Shown: one piece after another, positions 38,187 through 47,949 of the stretch | How positions within the stretch are numbered: the stretch's first letter is position 1 | Layout: each line of letters opens with the position of its first letter | Assembly (NCBI RefSeq): GCF_001633105.1 | Contig: NZ_LUKZ01000025.1 | Coordinates: 1-64,000, forward strand | Source: Acidovorax sp. GW101-3H11 | GTDB lineage: Bacteria; Pseudomonadota; Gammaproteobacteria; Burkholderiales; Burkholderiaceae_C | Direction: 5' to 3' | DNA length: 64,000 nt | Notes under the pieces: generated by a model | The model's database searches: none | Seen by the model: the letters and a program-made list of their open reading frames with translations, nothing else | Told to the model about the DNA's origin: nothing | Translations under genes and position numbers: made by a program

Positions 38187-39503
38187 ATGACCACCACCCA
38201 CCACAGCGACGTGCTCATCGTCGGCGCAGGCCCGGCGGGCCTGTCGCTGGCCATCTCCCTGGCGCAGGCCGGTTTCACCGCCACGGTGGTGGAGCAGCAG
38301 AGCGACAGCGCCCTGGCCCAGCCCGCGCCCGATGGCCGCGAGATCGCCCTCACCCACCCCAGCCGCGCCACGCTGCAGCGGCTGGGCAGCTGGGCCCACC
38401 TGGCCGACCACGAGGTAGGCCAGATTGCCGAGGCCCAGGTGCACGACGGCCCGCTGGGCCGCCACAGTGCGCTGCAGCTGAACGCGGCCAGCGGCGCCCA
38501 GGGTGGCACGTCTGCGGCAACCCCCGGCGCCCTGGGCTTTATCGTGCCCAACCACGCACTGCGCCGCACGGCCCACACCGTGGCGGCACACACGCCGGGC
38601 GTGCGCCTGCTCACCGGCACCCAGGTCACCCGCGTGGCCACGCTGCCCGGCCATGCCGAGCTGGACTGCGTGCCTGCCAATACAGCCCCCGGCGCCAACA
38701 CCACGCCCCAGCGCCTGACGGCCCCGCTGCTGGTGGCCGCCGACAGCCGCTTCTCGGCCACGCGCCGCCAGCTCGGCCTGGGCGCGCAGATGACCGACTT
38801 TGGCCGCACCGTCATCGTCTGCCGCATGCGCCACGCAAAGCCCCATGGCGGCGTGGCGCACGAGTGTTTTGGCTACGACCGCACCCTGGCCGTGCTGCCC
38901 CTGCCGGACGACCCACACGAAGGGCATGCGCTGTGTTCGGTGGTGGTCACCGCCGGTGCGGCCGACGCCGCCGCGCTGATGGCCCAAGGCCCCGAGGCGT
39001 TTGCCGCCCAGGTGCAGGCCCAGTTCAACGACCGGCTGGGCCCCATGGCCCTGGTGGGCGAGCGTTATGCCTACCCGCTGGTGGCCGTGTACGCCCAGCG
39101 CTTTGCGGGCCACCGCTGCGCGCTGCTGGGCGACGCCGCCGTGGGCATGCACCCCGTGACGGCCCACGGCTACAACCTGGGCCTGGCCGGGGTGGAGCGG
39201 CTCACCGCCGCACTGGTCAGCGCGCGCCAGCGCGGGCAGGACATTGGCAGCACCGACGCACTCGCGCCCTACGCCCAGGGCCACCACCGCCACGCCTGGC
39301 CCATCTACCAGGGCACCAACGCCATCGTGCGCCTGTACACCGACGCCCGCCCGGTGCCGCGCCTGCTGCGCCAGCTGGTGCTGCAGGGCGCGCGGCGCCT
39401 GCCGCCGCTGCAGGCGGCCATCGTGGGGCAACTCACGGGCCAGGCCCCCGCGTGGGTGCGGGTGCTGGCGCCCGGTCAGTTGGCAGAATTGCGAAAAAAC
39501 TAG
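38187..39503 (+). CDS. FAD-dependent UbiH/UbiM-family ubiquinone hydroxylase
   Basis: A 438-residue flavoprotein monooxygenase. FAD motif 1 is IVGAGPAGLSLAISLAQAGF (~12-31), and the second FAD motif is LLGDAAVGMHPVTAHGYNLG (~310-329). The GDAAVGMHPVTAHG wording is like that of UbiM, the promiscuous C5/C6 hydroxylase, rather than the GDAAH of UbiH/UbiF. It would hydroxylate the ring of a ubiquinone precursor in the membrane-associated pathway. ATG at 38187 gives the usual short N-terminus. A UbiH-type enzyme is the alternative. Confidence 0.85.
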   Translation: MTTTHHSDVLIVGAGPAGLSLAISLAQAGFTATVVEQQSDSALAQPAPDGREIALTHPSRATLQRLGSWAHLADHEVGQIAEAQVHDGPLGRHSALQLNAASGAQGGTSAATPGALGFIVPNHALRRTAHTVAAHTPGVRLLTGTQVTRVATLPGHAELDCVPANTAPGANTTPQRLTAPLLVAADSRFSATRRQLGLGAQMTDFGRTVIVCRMRHAKPHGGVAHECFGYDRTLAVLPLPDDPHEGHALCSVVVTAGAADAAALMAQGPEAFAAQVQAQFNDRLGPMALVGERYAYPLVAVYAQRFAGHRCALLGDAAVGMHPVTAHGYNLGLAGVERLTAALVSARQRGQDIGSTDALAPYAQGHHRHAWPIYQGTNAIVRLYTDARPVPRLLRQLVLQGARRLPPLQAAIVGQLTGQAPAWVRVLAPGQLAELRKN

Positions 39504-39513
39504 CTACTGCGGC

Positions 39514-40434
39514 TCAGGGGAAGCCATCCCTTACCCCCAGCGTTGCCACCCCATACGGCGGTGCCCCCAGCCAGTGCTGCCACAGCGCATCTAAACCGAG
39601 CCCCGCCCAACCATAAGCCTCGGCCACGCTCTGCGCGCGCAGCAGCTTTAGGCGCGGGTGCACGGCAGCCAGCTCGGCCATGCGGCCCACGCCCCAGCAG
39701 AATTCGGCCCCCGTGGGCCCCACGCTGGGGTGCCGGGCGGCCCGGCCCACGGCCTGGCGCGTGAGCACATCCAGCACCATGCGCGAGCCCGGGGGCGCAC
39801 GCTGCGCAAACTCGGCCAGCACGGCCTGCACCTGCGCGGGCTGCAGGTACATCAGCACGCCTTCGCATACCAGCAGCACCGGCTGTGCGCTGCTGCGCGG
39901 CGGCAGCCCCAGCCGCTGCCACCAGCCAGGCTGGGCAAGGTCCACCTCGGCCTGCCGCATGCGCGGGCCCAACACCGGCAGCAGCTGCTGGCGCAGCGCC
40001 ATCACCTCGGGCAGGTCGGCATCGAGCCACTGGTTGGCACCCCCGTCCAGCCACTGGAAATGCTGCGTGAGCCCACACCCCAGGTTGGCCCCCAGGCCCT
40101 GCGGGTGCGCCGCAAAAAAGGCGCGCCCCGCCGCCTTGACCGCCCCGGTGCGCCACAGCACCTGGAACACCGTGGGCAGGTCGTCCAGCAGCGCATCCAC
40201 ATCGGCGCCCAGGCGCTGCAGCAACTCGCCCGCCACGGCATCACGGCAGTCCAGCCAGGGAAAGTAGCGCGCCCCCCGCGCCCGCGCCGCCAGCGGGATC
40301 AGCAGGGTGCTGGGCACGGGGGGCAGGTGGGCGCTCTGCAGCAGGTTATTGGCAGGAGGGCAGCTTGCCGGGGCCGCATGCAGTGCGGGGCTGCGCCGCG
40401 GTCGAACACGGCGTCGGGCGGGGGTCTGCGGCAC
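39514..40434 (-). CDS. class I SAM-dependent methyltransferase (LCMT/Ppm1-like)
   Basis: A 306-residue methyltransferase of the leucine carboxyl methyltransferase type. The family motifs LIPLAARARGARYFPWLDC (~40-58), NLGCGLTQHFQWLDGGANQW (SAM-binding, ~117-136) and LLVCEGVLMYLQP (~190-202) are present. GTG at 40434 is chosen because AGGAGG lies 7 bases upstream; no ATG is available at a sensible place. The substrate is unknown; many family members methylate small natural products or carboxylates. It is transcribed leftward, convergent with the UbiM-like gene. Confidence 0.87.
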   Translation of the reverse strand: MPQTPARRRVRPRRSPALHAAPASCPPANNLLQSAHLPPVPSTLLIPLAARARGARYFPWLDCRDAVAGELLQRLGADVDALLDDLPTVFQVLWRTGAVKAAGRAFFAAHPQGLGANLGCGLTQHFQWLDGGANQWLDADLPEVMALRQQLLPVLGPRMRQAEVDLAQPGWWQRLGLPPRSSAQPVLLVCEGVLMYLQPAQVQAVLAEFAQRAPPGSRMVLDVLTRQAVGRAARHPSVGPTGAEFCWGVGRMAELAAVHPRLKLLRAQSVAEAYGWAGLGLDALWQHWLGAPPYGVATLGVRDGFP

Positions 40435-40638
40435 GGGCGCTCCTCCTGTGGCAGCAGGCGCCACGGTGGGGTGGGATGCGGGAGGCCCGGGGCACAGGCC
40501 TGCGCCATTGTGAACGGATTGTGGCTGGGCGCGGTGGCCCGCAGCGTTACACGGGCTTACAACGCCGCAGGCCGGAATCCCTTGCCGCATGGCTGCGCGC
40601 TCTCTACAGTCTGGCGCACCAAAGGGAGAGAAGAAAAA

Positions 40639-43600
40639 ATGCAACGTCTTGAAAAAAGACGCGGTGGCTTGCGTGCGCTCGCAGCCATTGCAGGGAGCTG
40701 TTTCGCGGTTGTGGGCGCTGTGGCGGTTGTCACGCCAGCAGCCTTCGCGCAGACCCGTTCACTCGCAGCGCCAGTTCCATCGGGTGCAGCGTCCGCGCCA
40801 ATGCCACCACATCTCCTGTCTGGCTCTGCCCGCTTGAGAAATGTCACACGCAATGGCTCGTTTGAGGTGGTGTATTCCAACACTACGCTTACTGCGTGCC
40901 CTAATGAGGAAAGGCTGAAGTACTTCTTCTATTGGCAGGACTCCCCCGAATTTCGCAGCTCAACTTGGTGTGGTGCGGCACAAGCCAACATTGACTGGTC
41001 CAATGCCACGGATCCCGTCACCTCGCGCATTCCGTACCAACTGGAGCAGTGTGTTGCCGGAAGCTATTGGACATACTCCCACGCGTTTCCCGACGGGACT
41101 CGCTACTACAGTCCAGAGTACGGCGGTATTTCCATGGTCTGCACCAGGGAGCTGGATCCGCCAGAATCCACCCCACCACCGCCTCCAGAGCCGCCATCAC
41201 CTCCGCCGCCCACTCCGCCGAACAATTCCGGGCCTGCGGGTCCATCGAATCCTCCCACGTGCCCAGAAGGTGACTACTCGGGCAACAGCACCCCCAACCC
41301 GATCATTCCTGCAACGGGCGACAAGAACCAACCCTTCAGTGACGTCATCGGACAGGGCCCCCATGCCCTGAACTGGTCGCGCACCTACCGCAGCCTCTAC
41401 GCCAACAGCCGTGCGACCTACGTACTGCCACTGGTGGGCATGGCCCCCGGGTGGGGCCACAACCACAGCGCCAGGCTCAACCCCGCTGGCAGTGCCCTCA
41501 ATTGGAGCGACGGCACCGCACAGACCCTCGTCATGGGCAATGGTGACCTGCAGCGGTTCACCTATTCCGCATCCACCGCCACCTGGCAGAACCAGAACGG
41601 CAGCAAGAGGCTGCAGACCAATGCCAGCGGCTGGCTCTACACCGATCTGGACGCAGACCGCAAACTGCAGTTTTCTGCCACGGGGCTGCTGCAAAGCGTC
41701 ACAGGCCGCAACGGCTGGGTGACCACCTATGGCTATGTGGCGATCAACAGCATTCCCATGCTGAAAACGGTGACCAACCAGTTTGGCCGCAAACTGCAGC
41801 TCAACTACAACACCAAGGGCCAGCTGGTCTCGGTCGCTGCGGGCAGCAAGGTGCAGGTGAGCTACGAATACGACACATCCGATCGTTTGTTGACGGCGCG
41901 CTATGCCGACAACACCACCAACACCTACCTCTACGAGCACCCCAGCTACCCGCACGCCCTGACCGGCATCGTGGACGAAAACAACCAGCGTTTCGCCACC
42001 TACGCCTATGACGACGTGGGCCGGGCCGTCAGCACCGAGCATGCCGGTGCGGTCGAGCGCTACCAGGTCGGCTACCCCGCCAGCAGCGGTGGGGCCACCA
42101 CCATCACCGACCCTCTGGGCACGGTGCGCGCTTTCAACTACAGCGCCAGCCTGGGCCAACTCGCGGTTACCGGCGCAGACAAGCCCGACGGCCTGGGCCT
42201 GCGCGACGCCGCCAGCCGCGTGCAAAGCCCCCTGGGCCTGGTCACCGCAGAAACCGACTTCCTGGGCACCACCACCAGCTACGCCTGGGACACCGCCCGC
42301 CGCCTGCCCACCGCCGTCACCGAAGCCGCAGGCAAACCCGAAGAGCGCACCACCGTCACCAGCTGGCACCCCCAGTGGCGCCTGCCGGTCACTGTGAGTG
42401 AGCCCGGCCGTACCACCAGCTACACCTACGACAGTGCAGGCAACCCCCTCACCCAGACCATCACCGACACCGGTGCTGGCATGGGCAGCGGCATCGCCCG
42501 CACCACCAGCTGGACGTACCACCCCTCGGGCCTGGTCGCTACCGAAACCGCCCCCAATGGCGCGGTCACCAGCTACCAGTACGACAGTGCCGGCAACCTC
42601 ACCAGCACCACCAACGCCCTGGGCCATGTAGACACCTACACCCACGACACCAACGGCCGCGTGCTCACCCACACCGCGCCCACCGGCCTCCTCACCACCT
42701 ACACCTATGACGCCCGGGGCCGCATGCTCACCGCCAACCGGGGTGGGCAGACGACCCGGTTCACCTACCGCCCCTCGGGGCAGGTGGCCACCGTCAGGTT
42801 GCCCTACGGCCACACCATCACCTACACCTACGACACCGCCCAGCGCATGACCGGCTGGAGCGACAACCGCAACAACAGCGGCACCTACACCCTGGACGCC
42901 ATGGGCAACCGCACCCGCGAGGAGGTGCGCAACGCCCAGGGGCAACTGGTGTGGCTGCTGGCACGCAGCATCAACAGCCTGAACCGCGTGGAAAGCACCA
43001 CCGTGGGCGGCCAGCAAACCACCACCCACGGCTTTGACGCCAACGGCGAGACCGTGCGCAGCACCAACGGCGCCAACGAATCCACCCACCTGGGCCTGGA
43101 CGCCCTGCGCCGCGTCAAGACCATCACCAACGCCGCCAACGCCACGGCATCCCTGACCTACAACGCCCTGGATGCCGTCACCCAGGCCAGCGACTTCAAA
43201 GGCGTAGGCACCACCTACGCCCGCGACGCCCTGGGCAACGCCACCGGCGAATCCAGCCCCGACAGCGGCCTGCAAAGCACCCAGTACGACGCCCTGGGCC
43301 TGCCCAGCACCGTGACCGATGCCCTGGGCCAGGCCACCCACATCGACCGCGACCTGCTGGGCCGCCCCACGCTCATCACCCAGCCGGGCGGCGCCACCAC
43401 CACCCTGCGCTACGACCTGGCAGGCCCCGCCTACAACCAGACCGACCAGCCCAACGCCAGCAAGGGCGCCTTGAGCGAAATCGTGGACGCCAGCGGCACC
43501 ACCACCTACCAGCGCGACCACTTCGGCCGCGTCACCGCCAAGACCCAGACCCTGCTCAGCGGCACCGCCCGCAGCGTGGGCTATGCCTACGCCGCCAGCG

Positions 43601-45309
43601 GCCTGCTGGCCAGCACCACCTACCCTGGCGGGCAAGTGCTGCAGCATGTCTACAACAGCACCGGCTTGCTCACCGGCCTGACCTGGGCGGGCCAAAGCCT
43701 GGTGAGCAACATCACCTGGAACCCCCTGGGCCAGCCCACCGGCTGGCGCTGGAACCTGCCCGGCGCCACGGCCGCCATCCCGGCCACCCGCAGCTACAAC
43801 ACCGCAGGCCAGCTCACCGCCACCGAGTTCAGCAGCTACCAGTACAACAGCGCAGGCCGCATCACCAGCCTCACGCAAAACCTGTGGAAGCCCGGCAGCA
43901 CCGACCCGCTGCAAAGCACCCTGGCCCGCGCCGACACCACCTGGACCGTGCAGTACGACACCCTGGGCCGCATCACCCAGATGGGCGACAACGTGCGCAC
44001 CACCACCTACCAGTACGACGCCAACGGCAACCGCACGGCCAGCGTGCAGACCACCACCACGGGCACACCCGCCGCCACCAGCAGCATCAGCCGCGCCTAC
44101 GGCACAGCCGCAGGCCACAACCGGCTGTTGGGCTTTGAGCAAACTGCCGCTGCTGGCGGCAACAGCGCCACCACCAGCGTCAGCTACCAGTACAACGCCG
44201 CAGGCGACTTGCTGGGCGACGGCCTGCGCAGCTACGCCTACGACAGCCAGGGCCGCATGGAAAGCGCCACCACCGGCGAAGGGGCCGACGCCCCCAAAAC
44301 CAAATACGCCCACAACGCCCTGGGCCAGCGCGTGTTCAAGACCGAGCCGCTGTACAGCGCCGCAGGCAAACCCGCCAGCACCAAGAACCTGAACAACCTG
44401 CTGGCCGATGACGGCGACGAAGGCAAGGACACCCAGGGCGAACAACCCGGCCTCATCCAGCAACTGCTCAACTTCTTCTTCAGCAAACTCTGGAGCCCCG
44501 CCACCAGCGATGCCGAGAAGCTGGGCTGGACCTATGTGTACGCAGAAGACGGCAGCCTGCTGGCCGAGTACGGAGAAGGCAGCGCCGCCACCTCAGGCAG
44601 CGCGCAATACCTGTGGCTGCCCACGGCCAATGGCCCCATGCCCATTGCGGCAGTGGTCAACGGCCAGACCTACGCCGTGCACAGCGACCACCTGAACACC
44701 CCCAGAAAACTCACCCAGGCCAATGGGCAGGCGGTGTGGCAGTGGGCGTACAGTGCGTTTGGGGATGAACAGCCGACCACGGCGGCCAAGCGGTTTACGA
44801 GTGAGATGACAAACCCGACGACGGGGGCGACCAGCACCCCCGAAGTCACGTTCAACCTGCGGTATCCGGGGCAATACTTTGATAGGGAGACGGGGCTCCA
44901 TTACAACTACTTCCGGACGTATGCGCCGGGCACGGGAAGGTATACGCAGGCCGACCCGATTGGGTTGGATGGGGGGTGGAATCGGTTTGGGTATGTGGAT
45001 GGAAATCCTCTATCGCATGCTGATCCAGATGGACTTGCGCCTAAATATGAGAAGCCTCCGAATCCAAATAAGAAACCCCCTCCAGTCCATCGTGTTCCAG
45101 ACAATGCTCGAGAGAGAAACGTGGCTCATCCAAATGCGGAAGAACACTCGCGCACAAGCAAAGGACAGCGTGGCAACAGAGGAGCCCGTGGAGCACGCGG
45201 TGTAGGTGGGCTTTTCATTTGGGATTTAATAAACAACGTCTGTGCAGAGAACCCAGGACTGGCGGGTTGCGAGCCCTTAAAGCCACCTGAGCAGCCCTGC
45301 CAAAATTGA
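40639..45309 (+). CDS. RHS/YD-repeat polymorphic toxin, full-length, Sec-exported
   Basis: A 1556-residue protein. ATG at 40639 follows GGGAGAG. Residues 1-37 are a signal peptide (MQRLEKRRGG..., cleavage near AFA-QT), so export is by Sec, and no PAAR or VgrG-like domain is present. A proline-rich linker (~172-196) and the DUF6531-like segment NPIIPATGDKNQPFSDVIGQ follow. Many YD repeats (Y-x-Y-D-x2-G-R/N) build the shell from ~400 to ~1350. The RHS core ends GLHYNYFRTYAPGTGRYTQA, then DPIGL...DPDGL. The variable tip is 90 residues (1467-1556), rich in basic and Gly residues (RTSKGQRGNRGARGARGVGG) with a hydrophobic patch, no recognised toxin family, and lower GC than the core. This is the apparently expressed member of the tip array. 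Confidence 0.93.
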   Translation: MQRLEKRRGGLRALAAIAGSCFAVVGAVAVVTPAAFAQTRSLAAPVPSGAASAPMPPHLLSGSARLRNVTRNGSFEVVYSNTTLTACPNEERLKYFFYWQDSPEFRSSTWCGAAQANIDWSNATDPVTSRIPYQLEQCVAGSYWTYSHAFPDGTRYYSPEYGGISMVCTRELDPPESTPPPPPEPPSPPPPTPPNNSGPAGPSNPPTCPEGDYSGNSTPNPIIPATGDKNQPFSDVIGQGPHALNWSRTYRSLYANSRATYVLPLVGMAPGWGHNHSARLNPAGSALNWSDGTAQTLVMGNGDLQRFTYSASTATWQNQNGSKRLQTNASGWLYTDLDADRKLQFSATGLLQSVTGRNGWVTTYGYVAINSIPMLKTVTNQFGRKLQLNYNTKGQLVSVAAGSKVQVSYEYDTSDRLLTARYADNTTNTYLYEHPSYPHALTGIVDENNQRFATYAYDDVGRAVSTEHAGAVERYQVGYPASSGGATTITDPLGTVRAFNYSASLGQLAVTGADKPDGLGLRDAASRVQSPLGLVTAETDFLGTTTSYAWDTARRLPTAVTEAAGKPEERTTVTSWHPQWRLPVTVSEPGRTTSYTYDSAGNPLTQTITDTGAGMGSGIARTTSWTYHPSGLVATETAPNGAVTSYQYDSAGNLTSTTNALGHVDTYTHDTNGRVLTHTAPTGLLTTYTYDARGRMLTANRGGQTTRFTYRPSGQVATVRLPYGHTITYTYDTAQRMTGWSDNRNNSGTYTLDAMGNRTREEVRNAQGQLVWLLARSINSLNRVESTTVGGQQTTTHGFDANGETVRSTNGANESTHLGLDALRRVKTITNAANATASLTYNALDAVTQASDFKGVGTTYARDALGNATGESSPDSGLQSTQYDALGLPSTVTDALGQATHIDRDLLGRPTLITQPGGATTTLRYDLAGPAYNQTDQPNASKGALSEIVDASGTTTYQRDHFGRVTAKTQTLLSGTARSVGYAYAASGLLASTTYPGGQVLQHVYNSTGLLTGLTWAGQSLVSNITWNPLGQPTGWRWNLPGATAAIPATRSYNTAGQLTATEFSSYQYNSAGRITSLTQNLWKPGSTDPLQSTLARADTTWTVQYDTLGRITQMGDNVRTTTYQYDANGNRTASVQTTTTGTPAATSSISRAYGTAAGHNRLLGFEQTAAAGGNSATTSVSYQYNAAGDLLGDGLRSYAYDSQGRMESATTGEGADAPKTKYAHNALGQRVFKTEPLYSAAGKPASTKNLNNLLADDGDEGKDTQGEQPGLIQQLLNFFFSKLWSPATSDAEKLGWTYVYAEDGSLLAEYGEGSAATSGSAQYLWLPTANGPMPIAAVVNGQTYAVHSDHLNTPRKLTQANGQAVWQWAYSAFGDEQPTTAAKRFTSEMTNPTTGATSTPEVTFNLRYPGQYFDRETGLHYNYFRTYAPGTGRYTQADPIGLDGGWNRFGYVDGNPLSHADPDGLAPKYEKPPNPNKKPPPVHRVPDNARERNVAHPNAEEHSRTSKGQRGNRGARGARGVGGLFIWDLINNVCAENPGLAGCEPLKPPEQPCQN

Positions 45310-45321
45310 TCAAGGGGTGCA

Positions 45322-45840
45322 ATGAGCGTTTCTTTTGAAGATCCATTTTCAGCAATCCATCATTTGATGAAAAGGGAAGAGTTTGCGGAGGCAATCCTCG
45401 CATTAATAGATGCTCGAACTGGACGTATCAATCTGAAGTTCAGGGTGGATATTAACCATGCTTGGTACTGCGTCGCAGACAGCAAATACAAAATAGGAGA
45501 TTTTTCTGGGGCGCTCTCATCATTTAAGAAGGCCTTGAAAGATAATCCCAATGATGTTGAAAGTCTTCTGGCGATTGCCAATTGCTACGATGAGTTGAAG
45601 AAACCAAAATTGGCCGAAAGATTCCTCCGAAAAGCACTTGCACTCAATCCAAAAGGGCGTATCAAAGCCGCAGCTCTAGTAAATCTAGGCAATGCGCTTA
45701 TGGACCAAAATAGATGGACTGATGCTATTGATCACTTTGGCGAACTATGCAAACGAAAAGATGACATCGGGACAATTGCCCGCAAAAACCGGTCCTTGGC
45801 TCTTGATTTAAGAAATCGCCACAAGCGTCTTCAGATCTGA
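45322..45840 (+). CDS. TPR protein in the immunity position of the parent RHS gene
   Basis: A 172-residue cytoplasmic protein starting 13 bases after the RHS stop. It has TPR-like helical pairs: FAEAILALIDARTGRINLKF, YCVADSKYKIGDFSGALSSF and IANCYDELKKPKLAERFLRK, each with the usual spaced A, L and Y residues. TPR proteins often bind partner proteins, so it may bind the RHS tip as immunity. The assignment as immunity comes from position only. GC content is low, like the tips, so it probably moved with the tip. Confidence 0.75.
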   Translation: MSVSFEDPFSAIHHLMKREEFAEAILALIDARTGRINLKFRVDINHAWYCVADSKYKIGDFSGALSSFKKALKDNPNDVESLLAIANCYDELKKPKLAERFLRKALALNPKGRIKAAALVNLGNALMDQNRWTDAIDHFGELCKRKDDIGTIARKNRSLALDLRNRHKRLQI

Positions 45841-45852
45841 AGCTGAGGGCTT

Positions 45853-46020
45853 GGCTCAGGTCTTGCCTTTTATCTAAATCTCGAAACGGAGGATTCAAAC
45901 TGAAGTGCAACCCGCCCCACGCATGCCTGCTTGTAGTTGCCTCAGACTACTAAATTGATAGCTGCCAGCGCATACCCATCAGGCGGAAACGCCCAATTTG
46001 ACTCCAAACCCAGCAAGACC
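45853..46020 (+). repeat. cassette 5' module R1
   Basis: A ~168-bp block: GGCTCAGGTCTTGCCTTTTA, then GGATTCAAACTGAAGTGCAA, then a weak hairpin around CCGCCCCACGCATGCCTGC, then the dispersed repeat in the orientation AAATTGATAGCTGCC...GGAAACGCCCAATTTGAC. The same block precedes all cassettes (R1-R8). Confidence 0.85.
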
Positions 46021-47206
46021 AACTGCCTGCTGGGCTTTGAGCAGCCCGCAGCCGCTGGATGCAACAGCGCCACAGGCAAACCCGCCAGCACCAAGAACCT
46101 GAACAACCTGCTGGCCGATGACGGCGACGACGGAGACAGCGACAAGGCCCCCCAGGGCGAACAGCCCGGCCTTATCCAGCAACTGCTCAACTTCTTCTTC
46201 AGCAAACTCTGGAGCCCCGCCACCAGCGATGCCGAGAAACTGGGCTGGACCTATGTGTACGCAGAAGACGGCAGCCTGCTGGCCGAGTACGGGGAAGGCA
46301 GCGCCGCCACCTCAGGCAGCGCGCAATACCTGTGGCTGCCCACGGCCAATGGCCCCATGCCCATTGCGGCAGTGGTCAACGGCCAGACCTACGCCGTGCA
46401 CAGCGACCACCTGAACACCCCCAGAAAACTCACCCAGGCCAATGCCCATTGCGGCAGTGGTCAACGGCCAGACCTACGCCGTGCACAGCGACCACCTGAA
46501 CACCCCCAGAAAACTCACCCAGGCCAATGGGCAGGCGGTGTGGCAGTGGGCGTACAGTGCGTTTGGGGATGAACAGCCGACCACGGCGGCCAAGCGGTTT
46601 ACGAGTGAGATGACAAACCCGACGACGGGGGCGACCAGCACCCCCGAAGTCACGTTCAACCTGCGGTATCCGGGGCAGTATTTCGACAAGGAGACGAATC
46701 TCCATTACAACTACTTCCGGACGTATGCGCCGGGTACGGGGCGGTATACGCAGGGGGATCCGATTGGGCTGGGTGGGGGATTCAACAGGTTTGCCTATGT
46801 GGAAGGCAACCCTCTCTCGATGACTGATCCGACAGGAGAGATCGCGTTTCTTCCGATCCTGATTGGCATCGGCGCGGGGTACGCTTTTGACTACGCTCTG
46901 GAGCAATACAAGAAAGAGCACTGTACGTGCAAGGAGACACCGGCTGGTCCGGTTGTCAACGCGGCGGCGGGTGGTGCTGTTGGCGGATCCGGTCCGTTTG
47001 CCAGCAAGCCGAGAGGTGGTGTTGCTGGTGGTGGGCCTGCAGGCAGAGCAACTTCATCTTTTAGCCAGATAAACCATGCGGCGGCAAGTAGTGGCCGGTA
47101 CTCTGTTGCTACCCGAAACTGGATTACCAAGGTTCTTCGGAGGTTGCCATATGCTGGTGCCGCCTTGGCGGGCTATGAACTCTACGACGCCTTTACTTGC
47201 GATTAA
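45937..47206 (+). pseudogene. orphan RHS tip cassette 1, frameshifted
   Basis: Reads (from a TTG) KLIAASAYPSGGNAQF, then the RHS core (GKPASTKNLNNLLADD, then KLWSPATSDAEKLGWTYVYA, LPTANGPMPIAAVVNGQTYA). A tandem duplication of 85 bases (46357-46441 and 46442-46526) breaks the frame after LTQAN. The core resumes at 46442 (MPIAAVVNGQTYA). The tip (46841-47203, 121 residues) begins after DPTGE and has hydrophobic and glycine-rich stretches (PILIGIGAGYAFDYA; VNAAAGGAVGGSGPFA) and ends YEL YDAFTCD. No toxin family was recognised. Immunity candidate follows 5 bases later. Confidence 0.85.
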
Positions 47207-47211
47207 TATCT

Positions 47212-47568
47212 ATGGAAAGCGAACTGTCAATCGAGCTACGTGAATACCTTAAGCGTTGCGGCCTATCAGAAAACAAAATCGCGCAATGCAGAGGCAGCAC
47301 GCGCATGTATCACGACCTTGGCCTCTATGGCGACATCGCGGAGGCGGACATGGAGGTGTTGGCTGATCACTATCTCGTCGATCTGAGCGGCTTCGAGTTC
47401 GAGAGATTCTTTCCACCAGAATTTGCGGGTAAGAGCCCACTGACTCGTGCGCTGCTTTGGATGGTACCTTTCGCTGAAAAGGCAACAAGGAAAGATTATG
47501 AGTATTTACCATTAACTCTTGAAATGATTGAGCGTGCGATGCGAACCAAGCAGTGGCACGTGGATTAA
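47212..47568 (+). CDS. DUF1493-like protein, candidate immunity of cassette 1
   Basis: A 118-residue acidic cytoplasmic protein with the DUF1493 pattern: YHDLGLYGDIAEADMEVLAD then HYLVDLSGFEFERFFPPEF. DUF1493 proteins are small, often found next to polymorphic toxin genes, with an acyl-carrier-like helical fold. It starts 5 bases after the tip stop. Assignment as immunity is by position. Confidence 0.72.
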   Translation: MESELSIELREYLKRCGLSENKIAQCRGSTRMYHDLGLYGDIAEADMEVLADHYLVDLSGFEFERFFPPEFAGKSPLTRALLWMVPFAEKATRKDYEYLPLTLEMIERAMRTKQWHVD

Positions 47569-47642
47569 TTGGTTTGCTTATGTGGATGGGGTCAGACCTC
47601 AATACTGTTCGGTTAGTGAATCACCTTCTGCTGGAATTTTCA

Positions 47643-47806
47643 TGAAATCACTATTTTCAGTTCTCAAACTGCAGTTCTGGATTGGCTTTATTGGCACTTT
47701 GTTACTTTCTCCCGTTTTGTACATCGTAGAGATACTTGGAGGATCCATCCAGCGGTTTGGACCATTCATGAGCGAGCAATGGGGTCAGGTCTTGCCTTTT
47801 GCCTGA
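47643..47806 (+). pseudogene. truncated membrane-protein fragment with RHS-core scar upstream
   Basis: ATG at 47643 opens 54 residues (MKSLFSVLKLQFWIGFIGTL, LLSPVLYIVEILGGS) with one hydrophobic helix, running into the start of module R2. Immediately upstream (47567-47590) the frame reads NWFAYVDG, matching the end of the RHS core (NRFAYVEG in cassette 1, NRFGYVDG in the parent). Then comes one end of the MITE-like element (CAATACTGTTCGGTTA, 47600-47615). The stretch looks like what is left of a further cassette whose tip was deleted. Confidence 0.5.
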
Positions 47807-47949
47807 ATCACCAAACGGAGGATCCAAACTGAAGTGCAACCCGCCCCACGCATGCCTGCTTGTAGTTGCCCCAGACTACTAAATTGATAGCTGCCAGCGC
47901 ATACCCATCAGGCGGAAACGCCCAATTTGACTCAAAACCCAGCAAGGCC
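47782..47949 (+). repeat. cassette 5' module R2
   Basis: Copy of the 168-bp module (GGGTCAGGTCTTGCC... to CCCAGCAAGGCC). Confidence 0.9.

Noticed and set aside
41197-44463. A 1088-codon open frame on the minus strand opposite the RHS gene
   Set aside because: It is a shadow of the highly biased, GC-rich RHS coding strand. It has repetitive Gly/Val/Ala composition mirroring the YD repeats and no start signal.
40639-45309. Type VI secretion effector with a PAAR domain
   Set aside because: The N-terminus is a Sec signal peptide and proline-rich linker; no PAAR motif and no vgrG, hcp or eag gene nearby.
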